Source: an uncultured Lachnospiraceae bacterium
Lineage (GTDB): Bacteria > Bacillota > Clostridia > Lachnospirales > Lachnospiraceae
Direction: 5' to 3'
Length of the DNA: 64,000 bases
Assembly (NCBI GenBank): GCA_944381635.1
Contig: CALWLY010000001.1
Span: 62,001 to 126,000 of the forward strand
Positions 46,431 to 56,233 of the stretch are shown here, piece by piece. The notes beneath the pieces are model-generated. The model was given only the letters and a program-made list of their open reading frames with translations, was not told the DNA's origin and did no database searches. Position numbers and translations under genes: made by a program. The first letter of the stretch is position 1. Every line of letters begins with the position of its first letter.

Positions 46431-47384
46431 ATGAATGGTAAAAAATTTTTAAAGAAAATAAAAAGATTTGATGAATATTATACAAAATGGAAATGGAGAG
46501 AACGCAAAGTGTCTTACGGAGAAAAAAATGCGGACAAAACTTTCTTTGTAATACGTAGGGCAACTTGCAAGGTTGGATTGTTTTCTTATGTAATGACAAA
46601 TATAGGCATGATAGATGTGGCGATACAGAAGGGATATATTCCGGTTATCGATATGCAAAATAATAGAAATACTTATTTGATGGATGATGAAGTGGGAAAA
46701 TGTAATGCATGGGAATTCTTTTTTAAACAACCATGCGGTTATAGTCTCAAAGATGTGCAAGACAGCAAAAATGTCATATTGAGTAATGGTATAATCGAAA
46801 AGTCTTTCAAATATCCCGATATTGATTTGGTGATAAAGGAGGAAGTATATAAATACTGGAAAAATATAGCAGATAAATATTTGCATTTATCGGACAATTT
46901 GGTTTATAAGCTGGAAAGGGAAAAACAAAGATTGTTTGGCAGCGATAAAGCAAGAGTCGTAGGTGTTTTGTGCAGAGGGACAGATTATATTAATAATCAC
47001 CCCAAAGGGCATCCTGTCCAGCCATCTGTGGATGAAATAATTAGTAAGACAAAAGAGGTGTGGAAAAAACATCAATGTCAATATGTATATTTGGCCACAG
47101 AAGACAAAAAAATTTTTGATATCTTTAAGAAAGAATTTGGAGAAAAGCTAAAAGCAGTGCAGGTTGAAAGGTATGAAGATACAGGTAACAGTAATATAAA
47201 TGACATAATATACGCAGATGAGAGAGAAAAAAAGAAAAAAGGAGAGGAATATTTAGTAACGATAGCACTGTTGGCACAATGTACTTGTCTGGTGGCAGGT
47301 TGTGCAGGAGGTACATATGGAGCTTTACTTCTGTCAGAAGGTTATGAATATAAATATATTTTCAATAAAGGGTTTTATGTGTAA
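46431..47384 (+). CDS. O-fucosyltransferase/GT23-like protein
   Basis: The 317-residue protein has VVGVLCRGTDYINNHP (CRGTDY from residue 181), QYVYLATEDKKIFDIFKKEFG and a C-terminal LVAGCAGGTYGALLLSEG. This is the pattern of the GT-B fucosyltransferase superfamily related to NodZ/FUT8 and protein O-fucosyltransferases, in which the Arg of HxRRxD binds GDP-fucose. The gene is open to an ATG at 46389, but 46431 has AAGG upstream. It is likely a glycan fucosyltransferase, but the donor is inferred. Confidence 0.65.
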   Translation: MNGKKFLKKIKRFDEYYTKWKWRERKVSYGEKNADKTFFVIRRATCKVGLFSYVMTNIGMIDVAIQKGYIPVIDMQNNRNTYLMDDEVGKCNAWEFFFKQPCGYSLKDVQDSKNVILSNGIIEKSFKYPDIDLVIKEEVYKYWKNIADKYLHLSDNLVYKLEREKQRLFGSDKARVVGVLCRGTDYINNHPKGHPVQPSVDEIISKTKEVWKKHQCQYVYLATEDKKIFDIFKKEFGEKLKAVQVERYEDTGNSNINDIIYADEREKKKKGEEYLVTIALLAQCTCLVAGCAGGTYGALLLSEGYEYKYIFNKGFYV

Positions 47385-47444
47385 ATCTAATTATGCGAAT
47401 GATTCAATATGTAAAAACCGTAATAGAAAAGGAGCGGCAGTATA

Positions 47445-49292
47445 ATGAAGCAAAGATTGGCTGATTATGTAGCAGACTTTTTAGTTATGCATGGGATAAA
47501 AGATTGTTTTATGGTCACCGGAGGAGGAGCAATGCATTTGAATGATGCATTGGGACATAAAGAAGGGATGAACTGTATCTTTAATCATCACGAACAGGCA
47601 TGTGCAATAGCGGCTGAAGTTTATGCTCGGGTAAATAATACAATAGCAGCGGTTTGTGTTACTACAGGGCCGGGCGGAACTAATGCTATAACTGGGGTTT
47701 TAGGTGGATGGTTAGATTCAATCCCGATGTTTGTGATTTCCGGGCAGGTGCGTTACGATACAACGGCGAGATATATGGAAAAATTTACAGAGGGACTACC
47801 CTTAAGAGCAGTCGGGGATCAGGAATTTGATATTACAAAATCGGTAGCACCGATGTGTAAGTATGCTGTTATGATCGAAAATCCGAAGCAAATCCGATAT
47901 GCTTTAGAAAAAGGATTTTATTTGGCGATGACAGGAAGAAAAGGACCTGTATGGATTGATATTCCGGTAGATTATCAGGGGTGTATTATAGAAACGGAGG
48001 ATTTGGAAGGATATTTCCCTGAAGAAGAAGGAAAGATAGATAATGTTTCTGTATCTGAAGGGAAAATCTGTGAGGTGATTGAAAAGATTAGATTATCTAA
48101 ACGACCAGTTTTTTACGCAGGAAATGGTATTAGATTATCAGGAGGCTATGAGGAATTCAGAAAATCTATAGAAAAACTTGGCATACCAGTTGTAACTTGT
48201 TGGGATTCTATAGATGCTATTGAAGAAGAACATCCGCTGTTTGTAGGGCGCGGAGGTATTATGGGAGACAGGGCAGGAAATTTTGCGGTTCAGAATGCAG
48301 ATTTAATTTTGGCCGTTGGTAACAGACTTTCAATTAGGCAGGTGGGATATAATTGGAAAACATGGGCAAGAGCAGCTTATGTAATTATGGTAGATATTGA
48401 TCCGGCAGAGCTCAAAAAAAATACAATTCATGTGGAGATGCCAATATGTGCCGATGCGGCTGAATTTTTAAAGAAACTTAATGCACAAATAGAGAAGGAA
48501 GACAAGAAAATCTTTGATCAGGAAGAGGACTGGCTGAAAGTTTGCAGAGAGTGGAAAAAGAAATATCCTGTAACGGAAGAAAGACATTGGAACGAAAGAA
48601 GTGGATATACAAACGTATATGCATTTATCAGGTACTTAAGCAGTTGTCTGCCGGAAAATAATATGACAGTTGTTTCAAATGGCAGTGCATGTGTTGTAGG
48701 AAGCCAAAACTACATTATAAAAAAGAATTCACGATTTATTATTAATAGTGGTGTTGCAAGTATGGGATATGGGTTGCCTGCTGCAATTGGAGCCTGTATT
48801 GCAACTGATAAAAATGAAGTCATATGTCTGGAGGGGGATGGAAGCATTATGATGAATCTTCAGGAACTTCAGACTGTTATTACAAACAGACTCCCTATAA
48901 AAATTTTCCTGATTAACAATGAAGGATATCATTCTATTCGACAGACTCAAAATAATCTTTTTAGCGATCATTCTAAAGTGGGAATCGGACCGGAGAGCGG
49001 GGACTTGACTTTTCCTTGTTTTAGAAAATTGGCTGAGGCGTTTGGCTATCCTTATTTTTCAGCGCACAATAATGATGAAATGAAAGCAGTGATAGATAAG
49101 GTGATAAATTTAAAGGGAGCAGTATTTTGTGAAATATTTGTTTCTTCTGAACAAAATTTTGAACCCAAAAGCAGTACAAAGAAGTTGGAGAATGGTACGT
49201 TAGTTAGTCCGCCGCTAGAGGATTTAGCTCCTTTTTTAAGTAGAGAAGAATTAGAGAGTAATATGTTTATTCCTCTTATTAAAGATATGTAA
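47445..49292 (+). CDS. ThDP-dependent acetolactate-synthase-like enzyme
   Basis: The 615-residue three-domain protein has catalytic glutamate E50 in FNHHEQACAIAAEVYAR. The Mg-ThDP motif starts EGDGSIMMNLQEL and ends LINNEG. It looks like the AHAS/YerE group. In polysaccharide loci such enzymes can add a two-carbon unit from pyruvate to a ketosugar nucleotide, as YerE does for CDP-yersiniose. It lies beside an SDR that could be its reductase partner. AAGGAG precedes the ATG. True branched-chain amino acid synthesis is unlikely without other ilv genes. Confidence 0.85.
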   Translation: MKQRLADYVADFLVMHGIKDCFMVTGGGAMHLNDALGHKEGMNCIFNHHEQACAIAAEVYARVNNTIAAVCVTTGPGGTNAITGVLGGWLDSIPMFVISGQVRYDTTARYMEKFTEGLPLRAVGDQEFDITKSVAPMCKYAVMIENPKQIRYALEKGFYLAMTGRKGPVWIDIPVDYQGCIIETEDLEGYFPEEEGKIDNVSVSEGKICEVIEKIRLSKRPVFYAGNGIRLSGGYEEFRKSIEKLGIPVVTCWDSIDAIEEEHPLFVGRGGIMGDRAGNFAVQNADLILAVGNRLSIRQVGYNWKTWARAAYVIMVDIDPAELKKNTIHVEMPICADAAEFLKKLNAQIEKEDKKIFDQEEDWLKVCREWKKKYPVTEERHWNERSGYTNVYAFIRYLSSCLPENNMTVVSNGSACVVGSQNYIIKKNSRFIINSGVASMGYGLPAAIGACIATDKNEVICLEGDGSIMMNLQELQTVITNRLPIKIFLINNEGYHSIRQTQNNLFSDHSKVGIGPESGDLTFPCFRKLAEAFGYPYFSAHNNDEMKAVIDKVINLKGAVFCEIFVSSEQNFEPKSSTKKLENGTLVSPPLEDLAPFLSREELESNMFIPLIKDM

Positions 49293-49359
49293 AAAATTAC
49301 ATTAAATGAAAGTGAAACCGTAAGGTTTTATATAATTTGTTTACTTGTGGAGAAAAGAA

Positions 49360-51105
49360 ATGATAAAAATTTTAAAACAATTAAAGTATATTTTTAATAG
49401 GAAACAGAAACTTGGCTTGTTTTTTTTAATGGTGGCAATTGGAATAGGGACTTTTCTGGAATTAATAGGAGTGACTGCAATATTGCCTTTTATTAATGTT
49501 GTTATGAATCAAGATAATATTCAAAAGACATGGTATTTAAAATTGGCGTATGACTTTCTGGGATTTCAGTCCACAAGTAATTTTATTGTGTTTTTAGCGA
49601 TTGTTTTAATTGTCGTGTATATTATAAAAAATGTATATTTGTGTATTTTGTATAATATGCAGTATCACTTTACATTCAGCAACCAGAGAAAATTGGCATA
49701 TAGAATTCTTGACTGTTATTTAAGACAGCCATATATTTTTCATCTGAAAAACAATAGTGCGGATCTAATAAGAAATGTCAGCTATGATACAAATTTAATG
49801 TTTCAAGGAGTGCTTGCAATCTTACAGCTAGTTACAGAAGCCTGTGTATGTATTGTTCTGGGAATTTATTTATTTATTATGGATAAGACCATAACGGTAG
49901 GTGTATTTACTATCATGGCACTTTTTCTGTTATTTTTCGCAAGAGGATTTAAAAGATATTTGAATCGAATCGGAAATGAAGACAGAAAGTATAGTGCTGA
50001 AATAACTAAATGGATTCAGCAATCTTTTGGTGGCATGAAGGAACTTAAAATACTGGAAAGAGAACAATATTTTCTTAATAATTTTGATGATAACTATAAA
50101 AAGTTTGCTAAATGTGAAAGAAGATATAGATTTCTGCAGGTTGCTCCGAGACCGATTATGGAAGCGGTATGTGTAGTAGCCTTGCTATCAGTTGTGGCAT
50201 TTAAAATCTTAAGGGGAACACAAAGTGCATATTTTATATCAACATTGGCTGTATTTGCAATTGCTGCATTCAGACTTTTGCCGTCAGTAAACCGAATTGC
50301 TAATTATATGAGTATTATTATGTTTGATAAACCTGCGATAGAATCGGTTTATGAGAATTTAAAAGAAATAGATAAGCTGCAAGGGAAAATCGGCAGAAAA
50401 GAAGATGAGGACAAAATTGAATTTTCTAAGGAGATAAAAATAGAAAATTTATCCTTTAGATATCCGGATGGCGAAAAAGATGTTTTGAATAATATAAATT
50501 TTATCATACCTAAGAATAAATCTGTTGCGTTTATTGGCCCGTCAGGCGGAGGAAAAACAACATTGGCAGATATTATTTTAGGAGTATTAAATCCATCTGA
50601 TGGAAAGATTCTTGCAGACAATATAGATATACACAGCCGAACATCAGAATGGCATAAAAAGATAGGATATATTCCTCAAACAATATATCTTATGGATGAT
50701 ACTATTAAAAATAATATTACCTTTGGGATTCCAGAAGAAAATATTGACGAATCAAGATTATGGAAAGCTGTGGAAGAGGCTCAGATGAAAGATTTCGTGG
50801 GAAATTTGCCTAATGGCTTAGATACTGAAATCGGAGAGAGCGGAGTTAGACTTTCGGGAGGACAAAGACAAAGAATAGGAATTGCTAGAGCCTTATATAA
50901 TAATCCTGAAATATTGGTATTGGATGAGGCGACATCAGCATTAGATAATGAAACAGAAAGTGCAGTAATGCAGGCAATCGATAATTTTGCCGGAACAAAA
51001 ACCTTAATCATAATTGCACATAGACTTTCTACTATAAAAAATTGTGACATTATATATGAGGTTAAAGATGGAAAAGTGAAAGAAGTTAGTTTAGACGGTA
51101 AATAA
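49360..51105 (+). CDS. PglK-like ABC transporter (lipid-linked oligosaccharide flippase, copy 2)
   Basis: The 581-residue fused permease-ATPase has about six helices, Walker A GPSGGGKTT from residue 393, LSGGQRQR, Walker B ILVLDEATSALD and an IIAHRLSTI H-loop. It aligns along its length with the protein at 13796. ATG 49360 has GGAGA 6 bases upstream; the TTG at 49345 is an in-frame extension. It is followed by a Wzy-like gene, forming a second flippase-polymerase set in the AT-rich half. Confidence 0.88.
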   Translation: MIKILKQLKYIFNRKQKLGLFFLMVAIGIGTFLELIGVTAILPFINVVMNQDNIQKTWYLKLAYDFLGFQSTSNFIVFLAIVLIVVYIIKNVYLCILYNMQYHFTFSNQRKLAYRILDCYLRQPYIFHLKNNSADLIRNVSYDTNLMFQGVLAILQLVTEACVCIVLGIYLFIMDKTITVGVFTIMALFLLFFARGFKRYLNRIGNEDRKYSAEITKWIQQSFGGMKELKILEREQYFLNNFDDNYKKFAKCERRYRFLQVAPRPIMEAVCVVALLSVVAFKILRGTQSAYFISTLAVFAIAAFRLLPSVNRIANYMSIIMFDKPAIESVYENLKEIDKLQGKIGRKEDEDKIEFSKEIKIENLSFRYPDGEKDVLNNINFIIPKNKSVAFIGPSGGGKTTLADIILGVLNPSDGKILADNIDIHSRTSEWHKKIGYIPQTIYLMDDTIKNNITFGIPEENIDESRLWKAVEEAQMKDFVGNLPNGLDTEIGESGVRLSGGQRQRIGIARALYNNPEILVLDEATSALDNETESAVMQAIDNFAGTKTLIIIAHRLSTIKNCDIIYEVKDGKVKEVSLDGK

Positions 51106-51181
51106 ACATAGTGGATATAGAACAGAAAAGCGCTCATAAGCCAATTAAAGTATCCATGAAAAGAGGATTGGAGAGTAATTA

Positions 51182-52741
51182 TTGAAAACAGAAGTTACCT
51201 TGGGAGAAATACTATTTTACATTTTCTGGATTAGTATGTTATTTACAAAAGGAATAGGCTGGTATGACGGTATGACTATTTATAAAATTATTTTCGTCGG
51301 GGCCAGTGGTTGTATATTGTTAAAACTTATACTGAGTAAACATACTATAAAAGAATGGTGTTTTATTATAGTGGCTTTATCATTTGGAATTATAAATATG
51401 ATAATTGCAGGTGATAAAGGAATATTAATTTATATTTTATTGATTTTGGGAATTAAAAATGTTTCTGTGAACAGAATGATAAAGGTAGGGACTGTTATAT
51501 GGATCGGATGTTTCGGCGGGAACTTTTTGTTTTTTGTAATGCAGCAATGTAAAGGCATGGCATTAGTACACGAAAAAATGGGCTTTAATGCTATTATCCG
51601 ATGGGGGATGGGATATTCACATCCCAATGTTTTTCATATCAGCTATGCTATCTGTGCACTTTTTATGATTTTATTATTCAGATGGAGTAAAAAAAATGTT
51701 ATTAAGGTATCAGGGATATTATTCGCAGGTAATATTCTGATATTTCTATATTCGCTGAGCTATACAGGATTTCTTTTGACAAGTTTCATTTTGGCTGCAT
51801 TTATTTATTTTGCTTTTCGCGAAAAAAGAACTAAAATAGAAGATTTATTGATACAGGCCATATTGCCGGCTTGCTTGCTTTATGCAATAGGTTTGCCATT
51901 GATTTTTAGAGAAGGAGTTGTTTCAGATTCCTGCAGAACGTTTGTAAATAATTTGACAAATTCAAGATTAATTGCTTCTCAGGTGTATCTTGAAAAAGGA
52001 GTGACCCTGTTTGGAAAAAATTTGGCAGATTTTAATACAGCGATGGCGCTTGACAGTTCTTATTTATTTCTGCTTATAAGTGGTGGAACTATTTTGTTTG
52101 TTTTGATAATGTTTATCTACTTAAAGGCCATTAGGAGCTTTTTAGTTAACGATGAAAAAAAAGCATTACAGGCTACATTACCGATTTTAGTAGCAGGAAC
52201 ATTTGAACCATTTTTGTTTAATACCTCTTTTAAAAATTTATCTTTTATTTTTATAGGCCAATATATATGGGAGATATTAAAAGGAAAAAATGAAAAAAAG
52301 GAAGTAGGCATAACAAATGTCGGGGAACAAAAAATACTGAAATTTCCAGCTGTCCATAAACGTATTATTTATAACGTAAAGGCAGTAATTCTGTTAAAGT
52401 GGAAAAAAATTTTGATATTCTCATGTTTGATGGGAGTCCTGGTTATGTTTTCGGCGTCATCTTTTTATAAAGAAAACAGATATGTTTATATAACACAGAG
52501 TAAAACAGATTGTGCGCCAAGAGAAGTGTTTTATTTGGATAGTAAAAATATTGATGATACATTGGTGTTAGAATGGGAAGGCCCCGATATACCTATGTAC
52601 AGATTTGACGGTGATATATTACAGGTAGAGAAATTCAGATTTTGGATTGGAAGTTATGTATGTGGATTTGTGGGATCATTCATTGTTTTAGGATGCTTTT
52701 ATATTGGAAGGAGAAAAGTACAATATGAAAAAAACTACTAA
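51182..52741 (+). CDS. Wzy-like polymerase with an extra C-terminal outer loop (copy 2)
   Basis: The 519-residue protein has about ten helices in the first 370 residues, with GYSHPNVFHISYAI near residue 140, like the GHPN region of the polymerase at 19685, and YSLSYTGFLLT. After a basic cytoplasmic linker it has two further helices (about 405-425 and 485-510) enclosing a roughly 60-residue extracytoplasmic loop not usual in Wzy proteins. The start is TTG 51182 after GGAGAG. The end overlaps the next gene by 17 bases. Confidence 0.75.
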   Translation: MKTEVTLGEILFYIFWISMLFTKGIGWYDGMTIYKIIFVGASGCILLKLILSKHTIKEWCFIIVALSFGIINMIIAGDKGILIYILLILGIKNVSVNRMIKVGTVIWIGCFGGNFLFFVMQQCKGMALVHEKMGFNAIIRWGMGYSHPNVFHISYAICALFMILLFRWSKKNVIKVSGILFAGNILIFLYSLSYTGFLLTSFILAAFIYFAFREKRTKIEDLLIQAILPACLLYAIGLPLIFREGVVSDSCRTFVNNLTNSRLIASQVYLEKGVTLFGKNLADFNTAMALDSSYLFLLISGGTILFVLIMFIYLKAIRSFLVNDEKKALQATLPILVAGTFEPFLFNTSFKNLSFIFIGQYIWEILKGKNEKKEVGITNVGEQKILKFPAVHKRIIYNVKAVILLKWKKILIFSCLMGVLVMFSASSFYKENRYVYITQSKTDCAPREVFYLDSKNIDDTLVLEWEGPDIPMYRFDGDILQVEKFRFWIGSYVCGFVGSFIVLGCFYIGRRKVQYEKNY

Positions 52742-53732
52742 ATGGAAGATATATGAATATAGGTGGAAATTCAGAGATTTTTACTTCGACAAAATATTGC
52801 GAAGACATGTATTCGAAAAATATTTTAAAACAGTGCCAGTAATGTATCTGTACGCAAAAAAAATAGTTATGGGCAAAGAAAAAACTAATAACGTTCTCTA
52901 CAATGCGATAATGGGTACGGAGCCGTTTATGGTATGCAGATTTGGAAACACCGAAATTTCTTTGATGGTTTCTGTGCTGAAAAAAAGACTTTTGGGAGAA
53001 ACAAAGGGAGAAAAAGAAAATTTTGAAAAATGGTTCCATCGACTTTGTGAACTATCAGGATTTTTTCCGGAAAATTACGAATTATCAGAAAAATTTACAG
53101 ACGTGATGTTGAACTCATTAGGAGAAATTGATGTTTTAGCAATGTGGCATCGTAAAATGGAAGATTATCTGATATCAGAATATTTCCCCAAAGTAAAATT
53201 AACTTATTTAGATTTTTTAGAACCATGGCGCTCTAAAAGACCATGGACATCAGCTTTAAAAGGAAAAAAAGTATTAGTTATACATCCATTTGAAAAGTCG
53301 ATACAAGAACAATATAAGAAGAGAAAATATTTGTTTCCGGGAACGGATGTTTTGCCGGAATTTGAATTGAAGACATTAAAAGCAGTACAGACAATAGCAG
53401 GGGAAAGAGATGAAAGATTTTCCGACTGGTTTGAAGCGTTGGATTATATGTATCAGGAAGCAATGAAGATAGATTTTGAAGTAGCGATTATTGGATGTGG
53501 TGCGTACGGATTGCCTTTGGCTGCCAAGTTGAAAAAAGCTGGTAAAAAGGCGATTCATTTAGGTGGAATTACGCAGCTGGTTTTTGGAATAAAAGGACGC
53601 AGATGGGTGGAAAGCCCATTGACAAAAGTGAAATTTAATGAATATTGGGTATATCCTAAAGAAGAAGAAACACCGATGAATGCTAAAAACGTTGAAATTG
53701 GTTGTTATTGGGAATGTCATACGAAAGAATGA
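52725..53732 (+). CDS. Putative GT-D-like glycosyltransferase (RFGxTE motif)
   Basis: The 335-residue protein has no signal peptide. VCRFGNTEISLM near residue 75 resembles the RFGDGE signature of GT-D (DUF1792-like) glycosyltransferases. A C-terminal block VAIIGCGAYGLPLAAKLKKAG and HLGGITQLVFGIKGRRW are also shared with proteins of capsule loci. ATG 52725 has AAGGAG about 9 bases upstream, inside the polymerase gene. The family call is a visual motif match, and the second Asp of DGE is replaced (NTE), so activity is uncertain. Confidence 0.5.
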   Translation: MKKTTKWKIYEYRWKFRDFYFDKILRRHVFEKYFKTVPVMYLYAKKIVMGKEKTNNVLYNAIMGTEPFMVCRFGNTEISLMVSVLKKRLLGETKGEKENFEKWFHRLCELSGFFPENYELSEKFTDVMLNSLGEIDVLAMWHRKMEDYLISEYFPKVKLTYLDFLEPWRSKRPWTSALKGKKVLVIHPFEKSIQEQYKKRKYLFPGTDVLPEFELKTLKAVQTIAGERDERFSDWFEALDYMYQEAMKIDFEVAIIGCGAYGLPLAAKLKKAGKKAIHLGGITQLVFGIKGRRWVESPLTKVKFNEYWVYPKEEETPMNAKNVEIGCYWECHTKE

Positions 53733-53744
53733 GAGGAATATAGT

Positions 53745-55565
53745 GTGAAAAAGGCGTACGCAAAGAGAGAAATTTGGACTCAGGCATGGATAGTTGGTAC
53801 TATTGTTTTGCTTTTTTTTACATCTGCATGTATTGACAAGAGACAAGAATGGCAAATATATTCACATATATTTGCTTTGACTATTTTGGGAGATATTGTT
53901 TGTATAACTGGTTGGCTGGTATTGTGGGTAAGTAAATTTAAAAGCAAGATAGATGATAGTAAAAAGATATATTGGAAGGAAAAAAGGTGGTTATTATTTG
54001 TACTGACCTATAGTTTTATAATTCGTGTAGTACAAATTGGAAATATCCCTAAATGGGATGGAGCATTTTATTATAATGCACTTATTAATGCCTGCAACAA
54101 TTTTGACTTTTCATTTCAACAATATTTTTCAGGATTTATGCCGGCGCTTCATCCAATGTGGGGATATTTTTCGATTTTGGCAATCGGAGAATTTTTAGCA
54201 ACCGGTAAGGTTATAGGGATATTTGTGATTAATATGCTTTTAACCTTATTAGCTGTTTATTGTATTTTTAAAATATTGGAGAGAATGTGCGGCAAGAAAA
54301 ATCAACGATTTTTAGCTGCGGCAACCTGCCTGGTCTCATCTCTGCCGGTATTTGCCGGAACTTTTTCCAATTGCAATCCAGACATGGGCGCAGTTTTTTT
54401 TGCAATATATTTCTTTTATTGTTATTTGAAAAAGAAATATATATTGATGTCATTTTCGGCAATTTTGCTGATTACATCAAAAGAAACAGGTATTTTAACT
54501 TATGCTGGCATTTCTATAGGTATATTTCTGTGGGAATGTTTAAAAAAGGAAGACACTCTAAAAAAGAAAATATCGAATATTGTTAAGGATCCTGCAATTA
54601 TTTTGGCAGTGATACTAGGAATTATCGCTATTTTTGCATTGTTTGTTTATCTCCTATACGGTGGACATATATGGAGTATGAAGTCAGAAAGTGATGCCAA
54701 TATGTCTACATTTAAATTTATTCCGTCCTTTTTTGGCAATAATATAAAGCAGTTTTTTATATTGAACTTTAACTGGCTGCTATGTGCGCTTTCTGTTTAT
54801 AGTTTGTTTCATATATATAGGAATCGGATAAAGATAAAAACAGAGAAAAGCTTGTTAGGCGGGATGATTGGGGCATATGTTTTGCTGATATTGTTTTTTT
54901 CTCTTTACATTACATATTCTTTGTCAAGATACCATATATTGCTTGATGTTTTAACAGCGATGTTAACAATTATTCTTTTTTCTTTTGTAGAAAAAACTTT
55001 GAATTGGAAATGTAAAGTTTTAAGTCTGCTTTCTGGATTTATGTTAATTCAATCTTATTTTACAATAGATCCTATGTCTGTTATGTTTTTTGAAAACTAT
55101 GATACTGAAAATGGCATGATTTTATCCACGGCTTCTCCAAATGAAGCACCAAGTGGAGATTACACGTTATATAATCATCAATATACAAATATCGATGTTG
55201 CTGCCAATATGATTCTTAAAGAAATTGGTTATGACGGAAATATGGACATTATTATGTATGATTGGTATAGGGACTTGAGAAGCGACTATATCTTTTGGGA
55301 TACAAAAAGAAATGAATTGACTTTTTGTCAGAATTTGGATACTGTGCCAGTGAATGTTGTGGAAGGTGGTATGCTTGATGTAAATGCTGCGCAGCACAAC
55401 CAAGCTGTATATATTTATTATCCCCAGATAGACGATTCCATAGATACATGGCTGGAATGTTTGGAAGAATTTTACGATATCAGATATACAGGAGAAGTTA
55501 ACATACCGGGAGGGGGAAAGGTTTACTATTGGATGTGTGATTATACAGGAAATCCGTATGCGTAA
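53745..55565 (+). CDS. Polytopic GT39/ArnT-like membrane protein (GTG start)
   Basis: The 606-residue protein has about twelve helices. The first outer loop has IPKWDGAFYYNALI, with the Asp typical of GT-C enzymes. Further on are CNPDMGAVFF and TSKETGIL, and a soluble C-terminal outer domain covers about 440-606. It likely transfers a sugar from a polyprenyl phosphate donor to the exported glycan. It uses GTG with AGAGGA 7 bases upstream. The bitopic protein and DPM1-like GT2 that follow could be its partners. Confidence 0.7.
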   Translation: MKKAYAKREIWTQAWIVGTIVLLFFTSACIDKRQEWQIYSHIFALTILGDIVCITGWLVLWVSKFKSKIDDSKKIYWKEKRWLLFVLTYSFIIRVVQIGNIPKWDGAFYYNALINACNNFDFSFQQYFSGFMPALHPMWGYFSILAIGEFLATGKVIGIFVINMLLTLLAVYCIFKILERMCGKKNQRFLAAATCLVSSLPVFAGTFSNCNPDMGAVFFAIYFFYCYLKKKYILMSFSAILLITSKETGILTYAGISIGIFLWECLKKEDTLKKKISNIVKDPAIILAVILGIIAIFALFVYLLYGGHIWSMKSESDANMSTFKFIPSFFGNNIKQFFILNFNWLLCALSVYSLFHIYRNRIKIKTEKSLLGGMIGAYVLLILFFSLYITYSLSRYHILLDVLTAMLTIILFSFVEKTLNWKCKVLSLLSGFMLIQSYFTIDPMSVMFFENYDTENGMILSTASPNEAPSGDYTLYNHQYTNIDVAANMILKEIGYDGNMDIIMYDWYRDLRSDYIFWDTKRNELTFCQNLDTVPVNVVEGGMLDVNAAQHNQAVYIYYPQIDDSIDTWLECLEEFYDIRYTGEVNIPGGGKVYYWMCDYTGNPYA

Positions 55566-55585
55566 AAAGGAAGGAAAAGAAACTG

Positions 55586-56203
55586 ATGAAAAATAGTAGT
55601 AAGTATATATGTCTGGCAATAGTTTTATTTATTGTTGCGTCTGCCTTCTTTTGTTTTTTGGTGGGAGGAAACAGTATTCGTCAAGAGTATACGAATTATG
55701 AGAAGTATACGATCTATAATATTGATTCATCCAACGTAATAGAACAGGAAATTTATGTACCGTTCAGCTATATCGAATCCATTTCTGTTTTCTGTGTGAA
55801 TGTTTTTCCTGAAATGCAAGGATTAAAACTTGAAATAGTAGATGAGAAAGGGAAAACTATTTTTTCAAGGGAGTATGAGGCAAAAAATATGGTGACGGGG
55901 TATTTCTCTGAATTGCCTGTTAGAAAAAAATTGGAAAGGGGCCATACTTATAAATTTCGGTTTAGTCATGAGGCAGATCCTGCAGGGGAAGAAGTATGGG
56001 GAATTATGACCTCCAGCCCGGAAAAAAATTTGTCAACTATAAGAAAATGCTGGTATAATGGTGAAGAAATACCATATAATTTGGCTTTAAGCATGGAATA
56101 TAAAGAACCATCCTATGCCAATTTTGTCATTATTTCAGCAATAATAGTATTAGCCTTTTGCTTTTGGAAATCTGACGATTATAATTTTGAAGAAAGGCAA
56201 TAG
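55586..56203 (+). CDS. Bitopic membrane protein with extracytoplasmic domain, function unknown
   Basis: The 205-residue protein has helices at about 7-28 and 178-197 and a roughly 145-residue outer domain that looks beta-rich (alternating hydrophobic strands, LKLEIVDEKGKTIFSREYE). No enzyme motif is visible. It lies between a GT-C-like protein and a polyprenyl-phosphate GT2, with a strong GGAAGGA site. It may scaffold or modulate that branch-glycosylation set. The inserted loop of the polymerase at 51182 has a comparable topology, but sequence identity was not established. Confidence 0.65.
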   Translation: MKNSSKYICLAIVLFIVASAFFCFLVGGNSIRQEYTNYEKYTIYNIDSSNVIEQEIYVPFSYIESISVFCVNVFPEMQGLKLEIVDEKGKTIFSREYEAKNMVTGYFSELPVRKKLERGHTYKFRFSHEADPAGEEVWGIMTSSPEKNLSTIRKCWYNGEEIPYNLALSMEYKEPSYANFVIISAIIVLAFCFWKSDDYNFEERQ

Positions 56204-56233
56204 GCAAAGGATAAAATTTAGAGGACATTAAAA

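Noticed and set aside
49315..49328. Small hairpin AAACC/GGTTT before the second ABC flippase, considered as a terminator
   Set aside because: Five-bp stem and no proper T-tract; probably chance in AT-rich sequence.
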